Assembly (NCBI GenBank): GCA_938003965.1
Contig: CALKXI010000102.1
Location: 1-53,375, forward strand
Direction of reading: 5' to 3'
Length of the DNA: 53,375 nucleotides
DNA from: an uncultured Chlorobiales bacterium
GTDB taxonomy: Bacteria > Bacteroidota > Chlorobiia > Chlorobiales > Thermochlorobacteraceae
The position numbers and the translations under genes were made by a program. Positions 8,641 through 17,563 of the stretch are shown piece after piece (within the stretch, counting starts at the first letter, position 1; each line of letters opens with the position of its first letter). The notes below the pieces were generated by a model. That model ran no database searches, was not told where the DNA came from, and saw nothing but the letters and a program-made list of their open reading frames with translations.

Positions 8641-9678
8641 TTATCGTGTGTGTCGTGCCAGTGCGGTTTTAATTTCTTCGGTAATCCTTTCCGCAACGAA
8701 GAGCGCGCGCCGCGCCGCTTGCGAATCGACGCGAATTGGCTTGCCGTTCAAGATAGATTCAATGAAACACGTCTGCTCTTCTTTAAGCGCGTTGAGTTTC
8801 GGCGGTTCGGGCGAAAGATACTCAATCGTTTTGCCGTTCAGCGCGTCTTGAATATCGCCGAAAAGCGAGACGATTTTTTGCATCGCAAATTCTTTCAGCG
8901 TTGCTTTCCTTCCCGACGGCGCATCAACAATTCTGAAAATTTCCGACTTCCCCGAACTCAAATCGAGCGACGCATAACTGTTCGGATTCTGACAAAAGAA
9001 ACGCATCTTGCGAACCTTGCTCCGACTAATTCGACTTGCCGTTACCGTTGCCACCGTTCCGTTCTCAAATTCCAATCGTGCGTTGGCAATATCCAGTTCA
9101 TTTGAAAACACCGACGCGCCCGACGCCGCCACCGACCGAACATCAGACTTGACCAGCGAGAGAATTAAATCAATATCGTGAATCATTAAATCGAGCACGA
9201 CCGACACATCGGTTACCCGTTTTGAAAAGCCCGACAACCGCTCCGCCGCAATAAACACAGGCTCGCCGAGATACGGCTCTGCCGCAACAAGCGCAGGATT
9301 GAATCGCTCGATATGCCCAACTTGAATTTTCGCGCCGTATTGTTTTTCCAATGCGATGAGTTCATCGGCTTGTGCAATCGTTGCCGTGATGGGCTTTTCA
9401 ATGAACAAGTGAATACCGCGTTCAAGAAGTGGTTTGGCAATGTCGTAATGTGCGCGGGTTGTCGTGGCTAAAATGACGGCGTTGCATGTGGCTTTTGCGG
9501 AATCCAACGAATCAAACGCGCGAACTTTGTATCGTGCTGAAATGTCCTGCAAGCGTGCTGTGCTTTGGTCATAAATGCCAGCGATGGAAATATCGCCGCG
9601 CTCTGCCGAAAGTTCTTTGAGCAACTTCAAGTGCAGTTCGCCCAACTTTCCAACGCCGATGATTCCGATAGAGAGCAT
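8641..9678 (-). CDS. Gfo/Idh/MocA family NAD(P)-dependent oxidoreductase
   Basis: A dehydrogenase of 345 residues with the family layout. The N-terminal Rossmann fold starts with IGIIGVGKLGELH. The signature EKPITAT lies near residue 95, where the lysine contacts the cofactor. A C-terminal alpha/beta domain holds the substrate site, including DLMIHDIDLILSL. In several green sulfur and Bacteroidota genomes, relatives near lipid A or cell envelope genes act on nucleotide sugars. The neighbours here (menA 13 bases upstream, lptB further up) would fit an envelope role, but the substrate is unknown. It is the last gene of the minus-strand string. Confidence 0.85.
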   Translation of the reverse strand: MLSIGIIGVGKLGELHLKLLKELSAERGDISIAGIYDQSTARLQDISARYKVRAFDSLDSAKATCNAVILATTTRAHYDIAKPLLERGIHLFIEKPITATIAQADELIALEKQYGAKIQVGHIERFNPALVAAEPYLGEPVFIAAERLSGFSKRVTDVSVVLDLMIHDIDLILSLVKSDVRSVAASGASVFSNELDIANARLEFENGTVATVTASRISRSKVRKMRFFCQNPNSYASLDLSSGKSEIFRIVDAPSGRKATLKEFAMQKIVSLFGDIQDALNGKTIEYLSPEPPKLNALKEEQTCFIESILNGKPIRVDSQAARRALFVAERITEEIKTALARHTR

Positions 9679-9691
9679 GTCGTTTGAAGGT

Positions 9692-10594
9692 TTAGAAACG
9701 CGAAAGAATCAAGCCTGCGCTTAACAGCACGCCGTAAATGAAAAGCAGTTTCGCTGTTCCGCCGAGTGCAGGGTTCAAGGCTTTGCCACGTTCAATCGCA
9801 ACAATTCGCCACTGCTTGAACGCAAACGGAAGCGAAAGAAGCGCAAGCAAGGGTGCGTAGCCATATCCCATCAGGGCTAAGACAAACGGCACAGTGTAGG
9901 AGACGAACATTAACCAATAATACATTTGCCGTGCGAAGCCTTCGCCAAAGCGCACGGCGAGCGTTCGCTTGCCAACTTCGCGGTCGGTAGGAATATCGCG
10001 CAAGTTATTGACGCCCAGAATGTTCATCGCAATCACGCCTGCACCTGTTGCCACAACAACCGACGAGAGCGAAAACGCCTGATGATGCAAGTAGTATGTG
10101 CCGCATACTGCCGCCAATCCGAAAAAGAGAAACACAAACACATCGCCGAGACCGAGATACGCCAGCGAATACTTTCCGCCTGTATATGCCCACGCAAAGA
10201 AGAGCGACGCCAGTCCGATGGCTAAAATCACCCAGCCTGTGCGCCAAACGAGAATTAGCCCCAAAAGCAATGCAGTGAGCATCACGATAACGATTGCGCG
10301 CACAAGTTGCTTTTCAGTGAGCAAGCCTGCGGTTAAGGCTTTTTTCGCGCCGAGCCGTTTTTCATTGTCGGCACCTTTGCGGAAGTCGTAAAGGTCGTTG
10401 ATGATGTTAGTCGCAATTTGAATGAGCAAGGAGCATATCAGCGCAATCGTGGTGGAAAGCCAATCCACAGTGCCATCGGCGTAGGCGAGTGCCGAGCCAA
10501 GCATGACGGGAACAACGGCGGCAGTGAGCGTGCGCGGTTTCGTTACGAGAAGCCACCCTTCGAGTGTAGATGAGGATTGCGTTTGAGTCGACAT
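9692..10594 (-). CDS. menA: 1,4-dihydroxy-2-naphthoate polyprenyltransferase
   Basis: The membrane prenyltransferase that attaches a polyprenyl chain to dihydroxynaphthoate in menaquinone synthesis. It has 300 residues and about nine helices. The UbiA-family aspartate-rich motif is NDLYDFRKGADNEKRLG, and the second motif is NNLRDIPTDREVGKRTLAV. The N-terminal WLLVTKPRTLTAAVVPV is typical of MenA rather than of UbiA or chlorophyll synthase. Its ATG directly follows the TAA of the upstream transporter gene (TAAATG), with AAGG just before it, so translation is probably coupled. Other men genes are not in the window. Confidence 0.92.
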   Translation of the reverse strand: MSTQTQSSSTLEGWLLVTKPRTLTAAVVPVMLGSALAYADGTVDWLSTTIALICSLLIQIATNIINDLYDFRKGADNEKRLGAKKALTAGLLTEKQLVRAIVIVMLTALLLGLILVWRTGWVILAIGLASLFFAWAYTGGKYSLAYLGLGDVFVFLFFGLAAVCGTYYLHHQAFSLSSVVVATGAGVIAMNILGVNNLRDIPTDREVGKRTLAVRFGEGFARQMYYWLMFVSYTVPFVLALMGYGYAPLLALLSLPFAFKQWRIVAIERGKALNPALGGTAKLLFIYGVLLSAGLILSRF

Positions 10595-11386
10595 TTACCT
10601 TGCAAGTTTGAAAATTCGAACTGCACCTTCGATAACGAGAATGAAAATCAGCGCGCCGACAATTAAATCAGGAAGAGGTGAGTGAAAGAAATACACAAGC
10701 CCCGCCGCCAACATCACGCCGAGATTTGCAATCACATCATATGACGTGAAAATCAAACTTGCTTGAATATGCGCTTCCTTGCTTTTGGCTTTTTGCAAGA
10801 GCCAAACGCAAGTGGCGTTGGCAATAAGCGCAAGCGAGGCAACCATTAACATCGTCGAGACATGTGGCTCTGACTCCGCACCGAAAAAGCGTCTGATGAC
10901 TTCCCAAAATCCAATAATTGCCAAAAGCACTTGTAAGACACCTGCCACACAGGCGACCTGTTTCTTGCGTTCAATCGCGCCACCGACAGCATAAAGCGCA
11001 AGCCCATAGACCAGCGCGTCTGCAAGCATATCCAAACTATCCGCAATCAAGCCCATTGAGTCGCCCAAAATCCCCGCAGTGAGCTCGAACAAGAAAAATA
11101 AAAAGTTGATGAGGAGAACGAGTTTGAGCGCGGTTCGCTCTTGTGATTGCGCTTGAATGGAAACATCGCGAATTTCGGTTTCGGATAGAAGCGACGCCTG
11201 TAAGTTCATGTCGCCAAGCAAAGAGAACACTGCTTGCGAATCGTCATCGAGATAGACGCGCAGATGCCGATTCGTCAAATCCGTTTCAATCTGGCGCACG
11301 CTGGGAAGCGATTTGAGTTTCATCTCAATCAAGGTAGCATCGGAAGGGCAATCCATCTTGGCAATGTGAAACGTGATTTTCTTCAT
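10595..11386 (-). CDS. Cation diffusion facilitator-like transporter with N-terminal HMA-like domain
   Basis: A membrane metal exporter of about 263 residues. The first 70 or so residues form a heavy-metal-associated-like ferredoxin fold with a KMDCPSD loop, which keeps only one of the two usual cysteines. The transmembrane part has six helices. The GLIADSLDMLADALVYGLAL segment holds the paired aspartates of the metal site in helices of the CDF family, and HIQASLIFTSYDVIANLGVM holds the second pair region. I chose the ATG at 11386. A TTG two codons upstream is the alternative. It lies between lptB (12 bases upstream) and menA (directly adjacent), so it is co-transcribed with them. The metal is not predictable. 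Confidence 0.8.
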   Translation of the reverse strand: MKKITFHIAKMDCPSDATLIEMKLKSLPSVRQIETDLTNRHLRVYLDDDSQAVFSLLGDMNLQASLLSETEIRDVSIQAQSQERTALKLVLLINFLFFLFELTAGILGDSMGLIADSLDMLADALVYGLALYAVGGAIERKKQVACVAGVLQVLLAIIGFWEVIRRFFGAESEPHVSTMLMVASLALIANATCVWLLQKAKSKEAHIQASLIFTSYDVIANLGVMLAAGLVYFFHSPLPDLIVGALIFILVIEGAVRIFKLAR

Positions 11387-11398
11387 CGACAAGTGTGG

Positions 11399-12163
11399 TT
11401 AAGAATTCGGCACGTCGTTGTTTTCGCGCAGTCGGAATTTTTCACCCAAATAAAGTTTGCGCACGACGGGGTCGTTAGCAAGGTCTTCGGGCGCGCCTTG
11501 TCGCAAAATTTCGCCATCGAACATAATGTAAGCGCGGTTTGTGATAGAAAGCGTTTCATCGACGTTGTGGTCGGTAATTAAAATGCCGATGTTGCGTTCT
11601 TTGAGGCGCGCAACCGTGTGTTGAATGTCTTCGACGGCAATCGGGTCGACGCCTGCGAAGGGTTCATCGAGCAAGATGAATTTCGGCTCGAGCGCAAGGG
11701 CACGTGCAATTTCGCAACGCCGACGCTCCCCGCCTGAAAGCGCGTATCCCATCGATTTACGAATGTGCGTAATGCCAAACTCTTCAAGCAGTTGTTGGGT
11801 GCGTTCCAATTGCGCTTTGCGCGGAAGGTTTGAAAATTCGAGAATGCCTAAAATGTTTTCTTCAACCGTGAGTTTCTGAAAGACGGAACGCTCTTGCGGC
11901 AAGTAGCCAATGCCAAGCCGAGCACGCTTATACATTGGCAAACGAGTAATATCAGTATCGTTCAAAAAGACCTTGCCGCTGTCGGGTTGAATGAAGCCGA
12001 CAATCATGTAAAAGGTTGTCGTTTTGCCTGCGCCGTTTGGTCCGAGAAGCCCAACGATTTCGCCTTGTTGGACTTCAAGGGTTGAGTTTTTAACGACGGC
12101 GCGTTTTTTATAGACTTTTCGCAGCGATTCGGAGCGGAGAATGGCACGAGATTCAGAGTGCAT
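11399..12163 (-). CDS. lptB: LPS export ABC transporter ATP-binding protein LptB
   Basis: The ATPase that powers lipopolysaccharide extraction from the inner membrane with LptFG. It has 254 residues from the ATG at 12163, chosen because the ABC fold begins there ([14 protein letters not shown]). An upstream ATG at 12244 would add 27 residues that overlap hutG. Walker A is GPNGAGKTT (41-49), the signature is LSGGERRR, and Walker B is [32 protein letters not shown] is the characteristic LptB Q-loop region. LptF, LptG, LptA and LptC are not in the window. The start lies 4 bases after the hutG stop. Confidence 0.93.
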   Translation of the reverse strand: MHSESRAILRSESLRKVYKKRAVVKNSTLEVQQGEIVGLLGPNGAGKTTTFYMIVGFIQPDSGKVFLNDTDITRLPMYKRARLGIGYLPQERSVFQKLTVEENILGILEFSNLPRKAQLERTQQLLEEFGITHIRKSMGYALSGGERRRCEIARALALEPKFILLDEPFAGVDPIAVEDIQHTVARLKERNIGILITDHNVDETLSITNRAYIMFDGEILRQGAPEDLANDPVVRKLYLGEKFRLRENNDVPNS

Positions 12164-12167
12164 GTAG

Positions 12168-13124
12168 TCAGCGTTCAAAGGTTGATTTTTCGCGAATGAA
12201 ATACGCCGTGATGAGCGCGGCAAGTTTGGCAGTGCGTCCGTCAATATCGAACTCGGGATTGACTTCGGTAATTTCTAACAACTTACTGCGTTTATGTTTT
12301 CCTGCAATGCTGGCAATGTGGCAAATTTCTTCGGCACTGAATCCAATCGGCGAGGGCGCGCTGACGCCCGGTGCATCGCTGGCACGAATGCTATCCATAT
12401 CAATACCCCAAAAAATCGCACGCGGCGCAGTAAAGTGCCGAATAATATCTTCAAGGCGTTGGTCAATGCCATATCGGCGAATGCTCTCGAGCGGATGAAT
12501 TGCAACGCCTTTCTCCATCAAGTAAGTTTGATAAGCGGCGGAATTGGCAAACGGTTGAGAGCCAATTTCAAAAAAGTATTCGGGCGAAAGAAGATTCTCC
12601 TCCAACAGTTGGCGATACGGTGTGCCGCTGTTGCAAGGCGTGTCGGCGCGAACATCAAAATGCGCATCAATGTTGAACGCCATCACTTCTGAAAAGACTT
12701 GGCGCAGTGCTTTGCAATCGGGATAAGAAATATCGTTGCCGCCGCCAAAGACGATGACGATTTTGTCATCGCGCAAGAGTTGCTCAATCACTTGGCAATG
12801 CCGCTCGTGAATTTGCTCTAACGAGCCTTGAACAAGCGTGTTGCCAATATCAAAAACATCGCCCTCCGAAATCGTATTTGGAATTGGCAGTTTGTAGAAC
12901 GCGCGTCGAATTTCGTCGGGTGCGCGTCGCGCTCCTTTGCGTCCCTTATTACGCTTGACGCCTTCATCTTGCGGCACGCCAAGAATGACAAACTTTGCCT
13001 TGCGATAAAACCCAATGTCGGCTTTAACGATTTCGCCGAAGCGAACGTCGTTAGCATCGTTCTTCTGAAAGAAAAGAGATTCGTCGGGGCGAAAGGTTAA
13101 ATCGAAGAGTTTTAGCACGTCCAT
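12168..13124 (-). CDS. hutG: Arginase-family hydrolase, probable formimidoylglutamase
   Basis: A ureohydrolase-fold enzyme of 318 residues, likely to cleave formimidoylglutamate to glutamate and formamide, the last step of histidine degradation. Metal-binding segments are NIDAHFDVR and [14 protein letters not shown], which supply the aspartates and one histidine. The first metal-ligand segment reads FGGGNDISY, so the usual histidine is replaced by asparagine. The family is still clear. Its start overlaps the end of hutI by 13 bases, which strongly suggests a shared pathway. The altered ligand leaves open a different substrate or a single-metal centre. Confidence 0.75.
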   Translation of the reverse strand: MDVLKLFDLTFRPDESLFFQKNDANDVRFGEIVKADIGFYRKAKFVILGVPQDEGVKRNKGRKGARRAPDEIRRAFYKLPIPNTISEGDVFDIGNTLVQGSLEQIHERHCQVIEQLLRDDKIVIVFGGGNDISYPDCKALRQVFSEVMAFNIDAHFDVRADTPCNSGTPYRQLLEENLLSPEYFFEIGSQPFANSAAYQTYLMEKGVAIHPLESIRRYGIDQRLEDIIRHFTAPRAIFWGIDMDSIRASDAPGVSAPSPIGFSAEEICHIASIAGKHKRSKLLEITEVNPEFDIDGRTAKLAALITAYFIREKSTFER

Positions 13125-14338
13125 ACTACAACGCCATTTTTGATAACGGTTTTTGAATGATTGATTCCGAAGAAATAAATCGCCTGCTCGAAAGTGGGCG
13201 TGTCGAGAATGACAAGGTCGGCGTGTTTGCCGATTTCAATCGAGCCAAGTGTGTCAGAAAGCCCAAGCGAATAAGCGGCGTTGAGCGTCGCCGCCGTTAA
13301 GGCTTCATTTGGAGAAAGCGACATCTGCGCGCAAGCCACAAACATCACCAGTTGCATGTTGAGGTTCATCGCGCTTCCGGGATTGAAGTTCGAGGCGATT
13401 GCGACAATCGCGCCTGAATCTATCAAGGTTCGTGCGGGCGGATAGCCATAGCCCAGAAAGAGCGAAACGCATGGCAAGAGCGTGGCAACGGTTTCCGACT
13501 GTGCAAGCAAGTGAATTTCTTCGTTCGAGAGTTTCTCTAAATGATCGAGCGAAACCGCACCAAGCCGAAGCCCTAACGCCACGCCACCGCTCGATGAAAA
13601 TTGATTCACATGCAAGCGCGGCAGAAGTCCGAACTGTTTGGCTTTGCGACAGAGCACTTCTGTTTGTTCAAGATTGAAATAATTTTCTTCCACGAAAGCG
13701 TCAATGAACTTGGCTTTGGTCGCAACGCGCGGCAAAAGCCGATGAAGTAAGTCGAGATACTCCGACTTCGTGCAATCGGGCGGAAACGCATGCGCGCCGA
13801 GAAAGGTCGGCACAAGCGTTATCGGCTGTTCCGCATTGAGTTCTTCAATCACATCGAGCAATTTGAGTTCGGTTTCTTCATTGAGTCCGTAGCCTGTTTT
13901 GACTTCCATCGTCGTCGTGCCGTGCGCTAATGCCAGTGAAAGGTAGCGAGCGGCAATAGATTTGAGTTCATCTTTTGAAGCCTTGCGTGTTGCTGAAACC
14001 GTTGAAAGAATGCCGCCGCCTTGCGAGGCAATTTCTTGATAGGTCGCGCCTGAAAGTCGGAGCGCAAATTCTTTTTCGCGCGAGCCTGCGAAAACGAGGT
14101 GCGTATGTGAATCAATCAAACCCGGAATAACGGCGCAATCTGTTGCGTCAATGACTTGTGAAGCAGGCGGAAATGATTGTTCAAGTTCAAGAGGCGAGCC
14201 GATAGCGCGAATGATTCCGTCTTGAATGTAAATCGAAGTGCGTGCATAAAGGCGTACGTGGTGCATGTCTGTGCCGCGTGCGTAACGCCCTGTGGCAGTA
14301 GCAATTTGGGCGGCGTTGTGAATCAATAGCGATGCCAT
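13112..14338 (-). CDS. hutI: Imidazolonepropionase
   Basis: The amidohydrolase that opens imidazolonepropionate to formimidoylglutamate in histidine degradation. It has 408 residues, the usual length. The N-terminal metal site is PGLIDSHTHLVFAGSRE, and the family segment GGGILSTVSATRKAS follows. Later ligands are in RLHVNQFSSSGG, and SNFNPGSAMNLNMQ carries the C-terminal substrate site. It begins 3 bases after the divIVA stop and overlaps hutG at its end. Histidase (hutH) and urocanase (hutU) are absent here and may lie elsewhere. Confidence 0.93.
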   Translation of the reverse strand: MASLLIHNAAQIATATGRYARGTDMHHVRLYARTSIYIQDGIIRAIGSPLELEQSFPPASQVIDATDCAVIPGLIDSHTHLVFAGSREKEFALRLSGATYQEIASQGGGILSTVSATRKASKDELKSIAARYLSLALAHGTTTMEVKTGYGLNEETELKLLDVIEELNAEQPITLVPTFLGAHAFPPDCTKSEYLDLLHRLLPRVATKAKFIDAFVEENYFNLEQTEVLCRKAKQFGLLPRLHVNQFSSSGGVALGLRLGAVSLDHLEKLSNEEIHLLAQSETVATLLPCVSLFLGYGYPPARTLIDSGAIVAIASNFNPGSAMNLNMQLVMFVACAQMSLSPNEALTAATLNAAYSLGLSDTLGSIEIGKHADLVILDTPTFEQAIYFFGINHSKTVIKNGVVVWTC

Positions 14339-14341
14339 TGG

Positions 14342-15094
14342 CTACTCGAGTCCGCTTAAAATGTCGTCGATGTTAATCGTCTTTTTTCCGGCGGCACTTT
14401 TGTGATGAGGTTCGACGGGAACTTCGATTTTGACCGTTTGCGACGGCGTTGGTTCGGGAGAGAGTGTTTCTTTTTCAAGACTCTGCATTGGGGCAGATTC
14501 AGCAAGCGGCTTATTGAGCGAATCGGGTGAAGATTCTTGCGACACGGGCGCGGTGGCGGGCTGTGTCGGTGTTTTGGGCGTTTGCGCGGTTTTCTGTTCT
14601 GATAGAAGTTTCTTGTTAGCGAATTGTTGGAGAATGAAACTCTCTTCGTCGTCGCTGAACGCATTTAAGAGTTCAAGTTGAGAAGAAAGGAGCATGCGAA
14701 GTTTGGCAATGAGTTCGCGCTTTTGTGCCTCGAGCCGCCGAACGTCGTCGCCCATAGCAGAGACTTCAAGTTTGGCGCGTTCAATGAGTTGTTGGCTCTT
14801 GATTTCGGCTTCTTGGCGAATGAGTTCGGCTTCGCGCTTGGCATTCTCGATAACGCTGTTGGTGCTTTGCTGGGCTTGCGCGAGGGTCTGGTGAAGCATC
14901 GACTCGACATCTTTATACTTGCGAGTTTCTCCTTCCAATTCGGCAATGCGACGCTTGGCGCGGTCGAGTTCATCTAAAAGTTCTTCCCATTGGCGCGAAA
15001 CGGTATCTAAAAACGCTTCGACTTCTTCGGGCACAAATCCGCGAAAGCCGGTATTGAAAGTATGTTTTTTTATATCAATCGGCGTGAGTTTCAT
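14342..15094 (-). CDS. DivIVA-domain protein
   Basis: A membrane-curvature or polar scaffold protein of 250 residues. The DivIVA N-terminal signature is clear: MKLTPIDIKKHTFNTGFRGF, then EVEAFLD. A long coiled coil follows (about 30-150). The second half is a low-complexity, Pro/Ser/Thr/Gln-rich linker of about 75 residues, and the last 20 residues (KKTINIDDILSGLE end) look conserved. I chose the ATG at 15094 because the DivIVA motif starts there. An upstream in-frame start would add 24 non-conserved residues. It is followed at once by hutI. Its role in division or polarity in this phylum is not established. Confidence 0.88.
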   Translation of the reverse strand: MKLTPIDIKKHTFNTGFRGFVPEEVEAFLDTVSRQWEELLDELDRAKRRIAELEGETRKYKDVESMLHQTLAQAQQSTNSVIENAKREAELIRQEAEIKSQQLIERAKLEVSAMGDDVRRLEAQKRELIAKLRMLLSSQLELLNAFSDDEESFILQQFANKKLLSEQKTAQTPKTPTQPATAPVSQESSPDSLNKPLAESAPMQSLEKETLSPEPTPSQTVKIEVPVEPHHKSAAGKKTINIDDILSGLE

Positions 15095-15202
15095 CTGCAA
15101 GTTCTCTTTTTGGAAGGATAATGAAAACGGCGAGAAGATAAAACATTTGTGCTGAATCGTGAACACAGAGAGAGTGTGTGGGGGAATGGCAATCAGCGTC
15201 AG

Positions 15203-15661
15203 TTATGCAGGCAAAATTTCTTTCAAAACTTTCTGAACGAGACTGCCATCGGCTTTGCCTTTGAGTTCTTTCATCGCTACGCCCATCACTTTGCCCATCT
15301 CTTTTTGCGTCGTGGCACCGACTTGGCTGATAATGCGTGTCAAGACGTCCTTGATTTCGGCTTCTGAGAGTTGCTTCGGCAAGAACTCTTGAATAATGGC
15401 AAGTTCTTTTTTTTCTTTTTCTGCTAACTCGACACGACCTGCGTTGGAGAATTCCTCGAACGCATCTTTGCGGCGCTTCGCCATGGCGGTTAGGACTTCG
15501 ATTTCCTCTTCAGGCGTCAGGTCGCCGCGTTGGGCGCGCTTTTCAGCAGTTTCTTTTTCAATGATGTATTTCTTGATGTCGCGCACGGTTTCAAGGCGCA
15601 ACTTATCTCCGCTTTTCATAGCGGCTTTGATTTCTTCGTTGATTCGTTCTTTGAGTGTCAT
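15203..15661 (-). CDS. GatB/YqeY domain protein
   Basis: A 152-residue cytoplasmic protein of the YqeY family, related to the tail domain of the GatB amidotransferase subunit. It begins TLKERINEEIKAAMKSGDK. The IQEFLPKQLSEAEI region and the GKVMGVAMKELKGKADGSLV tail are typical. The exact function is unknown. A tRNA-related role is assumed from the GatB similarity. A TAACTTTG -7-like element lies about 30 bases upstream of its start, so it probably begins the minus-strand transcript. Confidence 0.9.
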   Translation of the reverse strand: MTLKERINEEIKAAMKSGDKLRLETVRDIKKYIIEKETAEKRAQRGDLTPEEEIEVLTAMAKRRKDAFEEFSNAGRVELAEKEKKELAIIQEFLPKQLSEAEIKDVLTRIISQVGATTQKEMGKVMGVAMKELKGKADGSLVQKVLKEILPA

Positions 15662-15689
15662 GTCAAAAATGAAGGTTTGATTTGAGAGG

Positions 15690-15697
15690 CAAAGTTA
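15690..15697 (-). promoter_or_regulatory. Likely -7 promoter element for the yqeY-divIVA-hut string
   Basis: On the minus strand this reads TAACTTTG, an exact match to TAnnTTTG. It sits about 30 bases before the yqeY start codon. The -33 TTTG is not seen at the expected distance. Confidence 0.4.
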
Positions 15698-15876
15698 CAG
15701 TTTTTACGCTGACAGTTGATACGCCTCTGAATTTGGCGAGTAAATCGAGTCCTTGCGTTCTATACTGGCGGTCAGGACTTCGTCATCATCATTGAACAAG
15801 GCTCATCGTCCACAAATCAAAAGGGTTGGTTCAGGCAAGAGAGCGTAAGATTGAAAACAGACTGCTCACAAAGAGC

Positions 15877-15903
15877 AAAGCCCGCTTTTCAACGGGCTTT
15901 TGC
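15877..15903. terminator. Terminator after rpoD
   Basis: AAAGCCCG (15877-15884) pairs with CGGGCTTT (15893-15900). On the minus strand the stem is followed by GCTCTTT. It ends the rpoD transcript. The rest of 15662-15925 shows no gene. Confidence 0.7.
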
Positions 15904-15925
15904 AAGATGAAGATAGCAAACAGAT

Positions 15926-16825
15926 TTATCCGCCGATGTATTCTTTGAGCACGTTGCTATACGGTGAGTTGCGCAAGCGGCGAATGGCTTTCTCTTTGAT
16001 TTGTCGGACGCGTTCGCGAGTGAGTTTGAACTTCTCGCCGATTTCTTCGAGCGTGAGAGGGTTTTCCATTCCAATGCCGAAGTAAGAGCGAATAACATCG
16101 GCTTCGCGCGAAGTAAGCGTCGAGAGCGACCGTTCAACCTCGATGCGGAGCGATTCTTGAATCAAGCTATGGTCAGGGCGTTGCGAGTCATTTTGAAGCA
16201 CATCGAGCAAGCGATTATCGTCGCCTTGTGCAAAGGGTGCATCAACGGAAATGTGCCGCCCGGCGATTTTGAGCGTATCGGTAACTTCCGAAGAATGCAT
16301 GTCCAAGAGCTGTGCAAGTTCTTCGGTGCTGGGGTCGCGCTCGTATTCTTGTTCTAATTGTGAAAACGCTTTGCCGATTTTATTGAGCGTTCCGACACGG
16401 TTGAGCGGCAAGCGCACAATGCGCGATTGCTCGGCGAGAGCTTGCAAGATGGACTGACGAATCCACCAAACTGCGTAAGAAATGAACTTGAATCCGCGCG
16501 TTTCATCAAAGCGTTTAGCGGCTTTGATAAGTCCGAGATTCCCCTCGTTGATTAAATCGCCAAGCGAAAGCCCTTGATTTTGATACTGCTTTGCTACTGA
16601 AACGACAAAGCGCAGGTTCGACTTAATCAGCTTCTCTAAGGCTCTACGAGCTTCCTTGTATTCGCGAGAGTCGACCGGCTTTCCTTCGCCACGCTTGATT
16701 TTGCGCGTCAGTTCAATTTCGTCTTTTGGGGTTAGCAACTCAAACTTGCCGATTTCTTGCAAGTAGCGGTCGAGCGACGCGCTCTCGCGATTGGTAATTT
16801 GCCGGCTGATTTTCAGTTGGCGCAT
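15926..16825 (-). CDS. rpoD: Primary RNA polymerase sigma factor (RpoD/SigA)
   Basis: The housekeeping sigma-70, at 299 residues the short form found in Bacteroidota and Chlorobiota that lacks region 1.1. Region 1.2 is [16 protein letters not shown]. Region 2 includes [20 protein letters not shown] and then [13 protein letters not shown] for -10 recognition and melting. Region 3 follows. Region 4 has the helix-turn-helix [21 protein letters not shown] strong ribosome binding site (AAAGGAG) lies before the ATG. The gene follows the two EutN-like genes after 83 bases. This sigma class recognises the TTTG/TAnnTTTG promoters seen in the window. Confidence 0.95.
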   Translation of the reverse strand: MRQLKISRQITNRESASLDRYLQEIGKFELLTPKDEIELTRKIKRGEGKPVDSREYKEARRALEKLIKSNLRFVVSVAKQYQNQGLSLGDLINEGNLGLIKAAKRFDETRGFKFISYAVWWIRQSILQALAEQSRIVRLPLNRVGTLNKIGKAFSQLEQEYERDPSTEELAQLLDMHSSEVTDTLKIAGRHISVDAPFAQGDDNRLLDVLQNDSQRPDHSLIQESLRIEVERSLSTLTSREADVIRSYFGIGMENPLTLEEIGEKFKLTRERVRQIKEKAIRRLRNSPYSNVLKEYIGG

Positions 16826-16908
16826 AGTGCTCCTTTCAAAAAATGATGTGACTAAAAAATTGAGTTTGAAACAACTCGGATTGAATCCGACAAGGTTAAA
16901 CTTTGCAA

Positions 16909-17199
16909 CTATTTCGGAGCGGTTTGAACGCTGATGCGGTCAATGATTCCCACAATGGTAGCATCGGTCGGGATAAGTTTCAGACGCTTACGTGCTTTAA
17001 TTGGAATGGCCGCTTCCGAAGAAGTAACATACATCACAGTTTCACCAACGCCTGCACCAATTGTGTCAACGGCAACGAGCGGTTTGCCGACCGAAGCACC
17101 GCCCGCATCAATCGGCTGAACCAGTTGCAGTTTCTCGCCGATAAGAGATGGATGTTTTTGCGTTGCCCAAACCGTGCCGATGACTTTTCCAAGATACAA
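16909..17199 (-). CDS. EutN/CcmL-family microcompartment vertex protein (second copy)
   Basis: A 96-residue protein of the bacterial microcompartment pentamer family (Pfam EutN_CcmL). It opens with [14 protein letters not shown], and the core [16 protein letters not shown] is the family hallmark loop before the pentamer interface. The only available start is TTG at 17199, because an in-frame stop lies shortly upstream. The paralogue next door begins at the same alignment position. The two copies share about half of their residues. No hexameric shell (BMC-H) or cargo enzyme gene lies in the window. It is either a satellite shell gene or a vertex-like protein with another role. Confidence 0.9.
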   Translation of the reverse strand: MYLGKVIGTVWATQKHPSLIGEKLQLVQPIDAGGASVGKPLVAVDTIGAGVGETVMYVTSSEAAIPIKARKRLKLIPTDATIVGIIDRISVQTAPK

Positions 17200-17238
17200 G
17201 GTCGAGACTTTCGTTAAAGACTTGAAGGTGGTTTATCG

Positions 17239-17508
17239 CTAATCAGCCACATCGATTTTGTCGACAATTGCCATAATGACGGCATCGACAGGCTTATTTT
17301 TGGTGATTTCTGTCATGCGTGCCGAGCTGCCAGTGGCAATCAAAACAATTTCGCCGACTCCGGCGCCGACAGAGTCTACGGCAATGAAAAATCCTTCTTT
17401 TGTCTGTAAATCCAAGCCCACTGGTCGCACGATTTGAAGTTTCATGCCCACAAGACCGTCGTCTTTGCGCGTTGCCCAAATCGTGCCGATAACTTTTCCA
17501 AGCGTCAT
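17239..17508 (-). CDS. EutN/CcmL-family microcompartment vertex protein (first copy)
   Basis: An 89-residue pentameric shell-vertex family protein starting with ATG: MTLGKVIGTIWATRKDDGLV, with the hallmark GAGVGEIVLIATGSSAR and a C-terminal AVIMAIVDKIDV strand. It lies 39 bases upstream of the second copy and 55 bases after the GAF-GGDEF gene on the same strand, so the genes may share a transcript that continues into rpoD. Members of this family normally cap icosahedral vertices of carboxysomes or metabolosomes. Two copies could give different vertex types. No BMC signature enzyme is visible nearby. Confidence 0.9.
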   Translation of the reverse strand: MTLGKVIGTIWATRKDDGLVGMKLQIVRPVGLDLQTKEGFFIAVDSVGAGVGEIVLIATGSSARMTEITKNKPVDAVIMAIVDKIDVAD

Positions 17509-17563
17509 GCTCAGCGTCAGATTTAACGTTAAAAAACACAGAGCGTACAGCTCAAAATTTCAC

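Noticed and set aside
15662-15925. Possible small RNA gene between yqeY and rpoD
   Set aside because: Apart from the rpoD terminator and the yqeY -7 element I found no convincing structure or reading frame.
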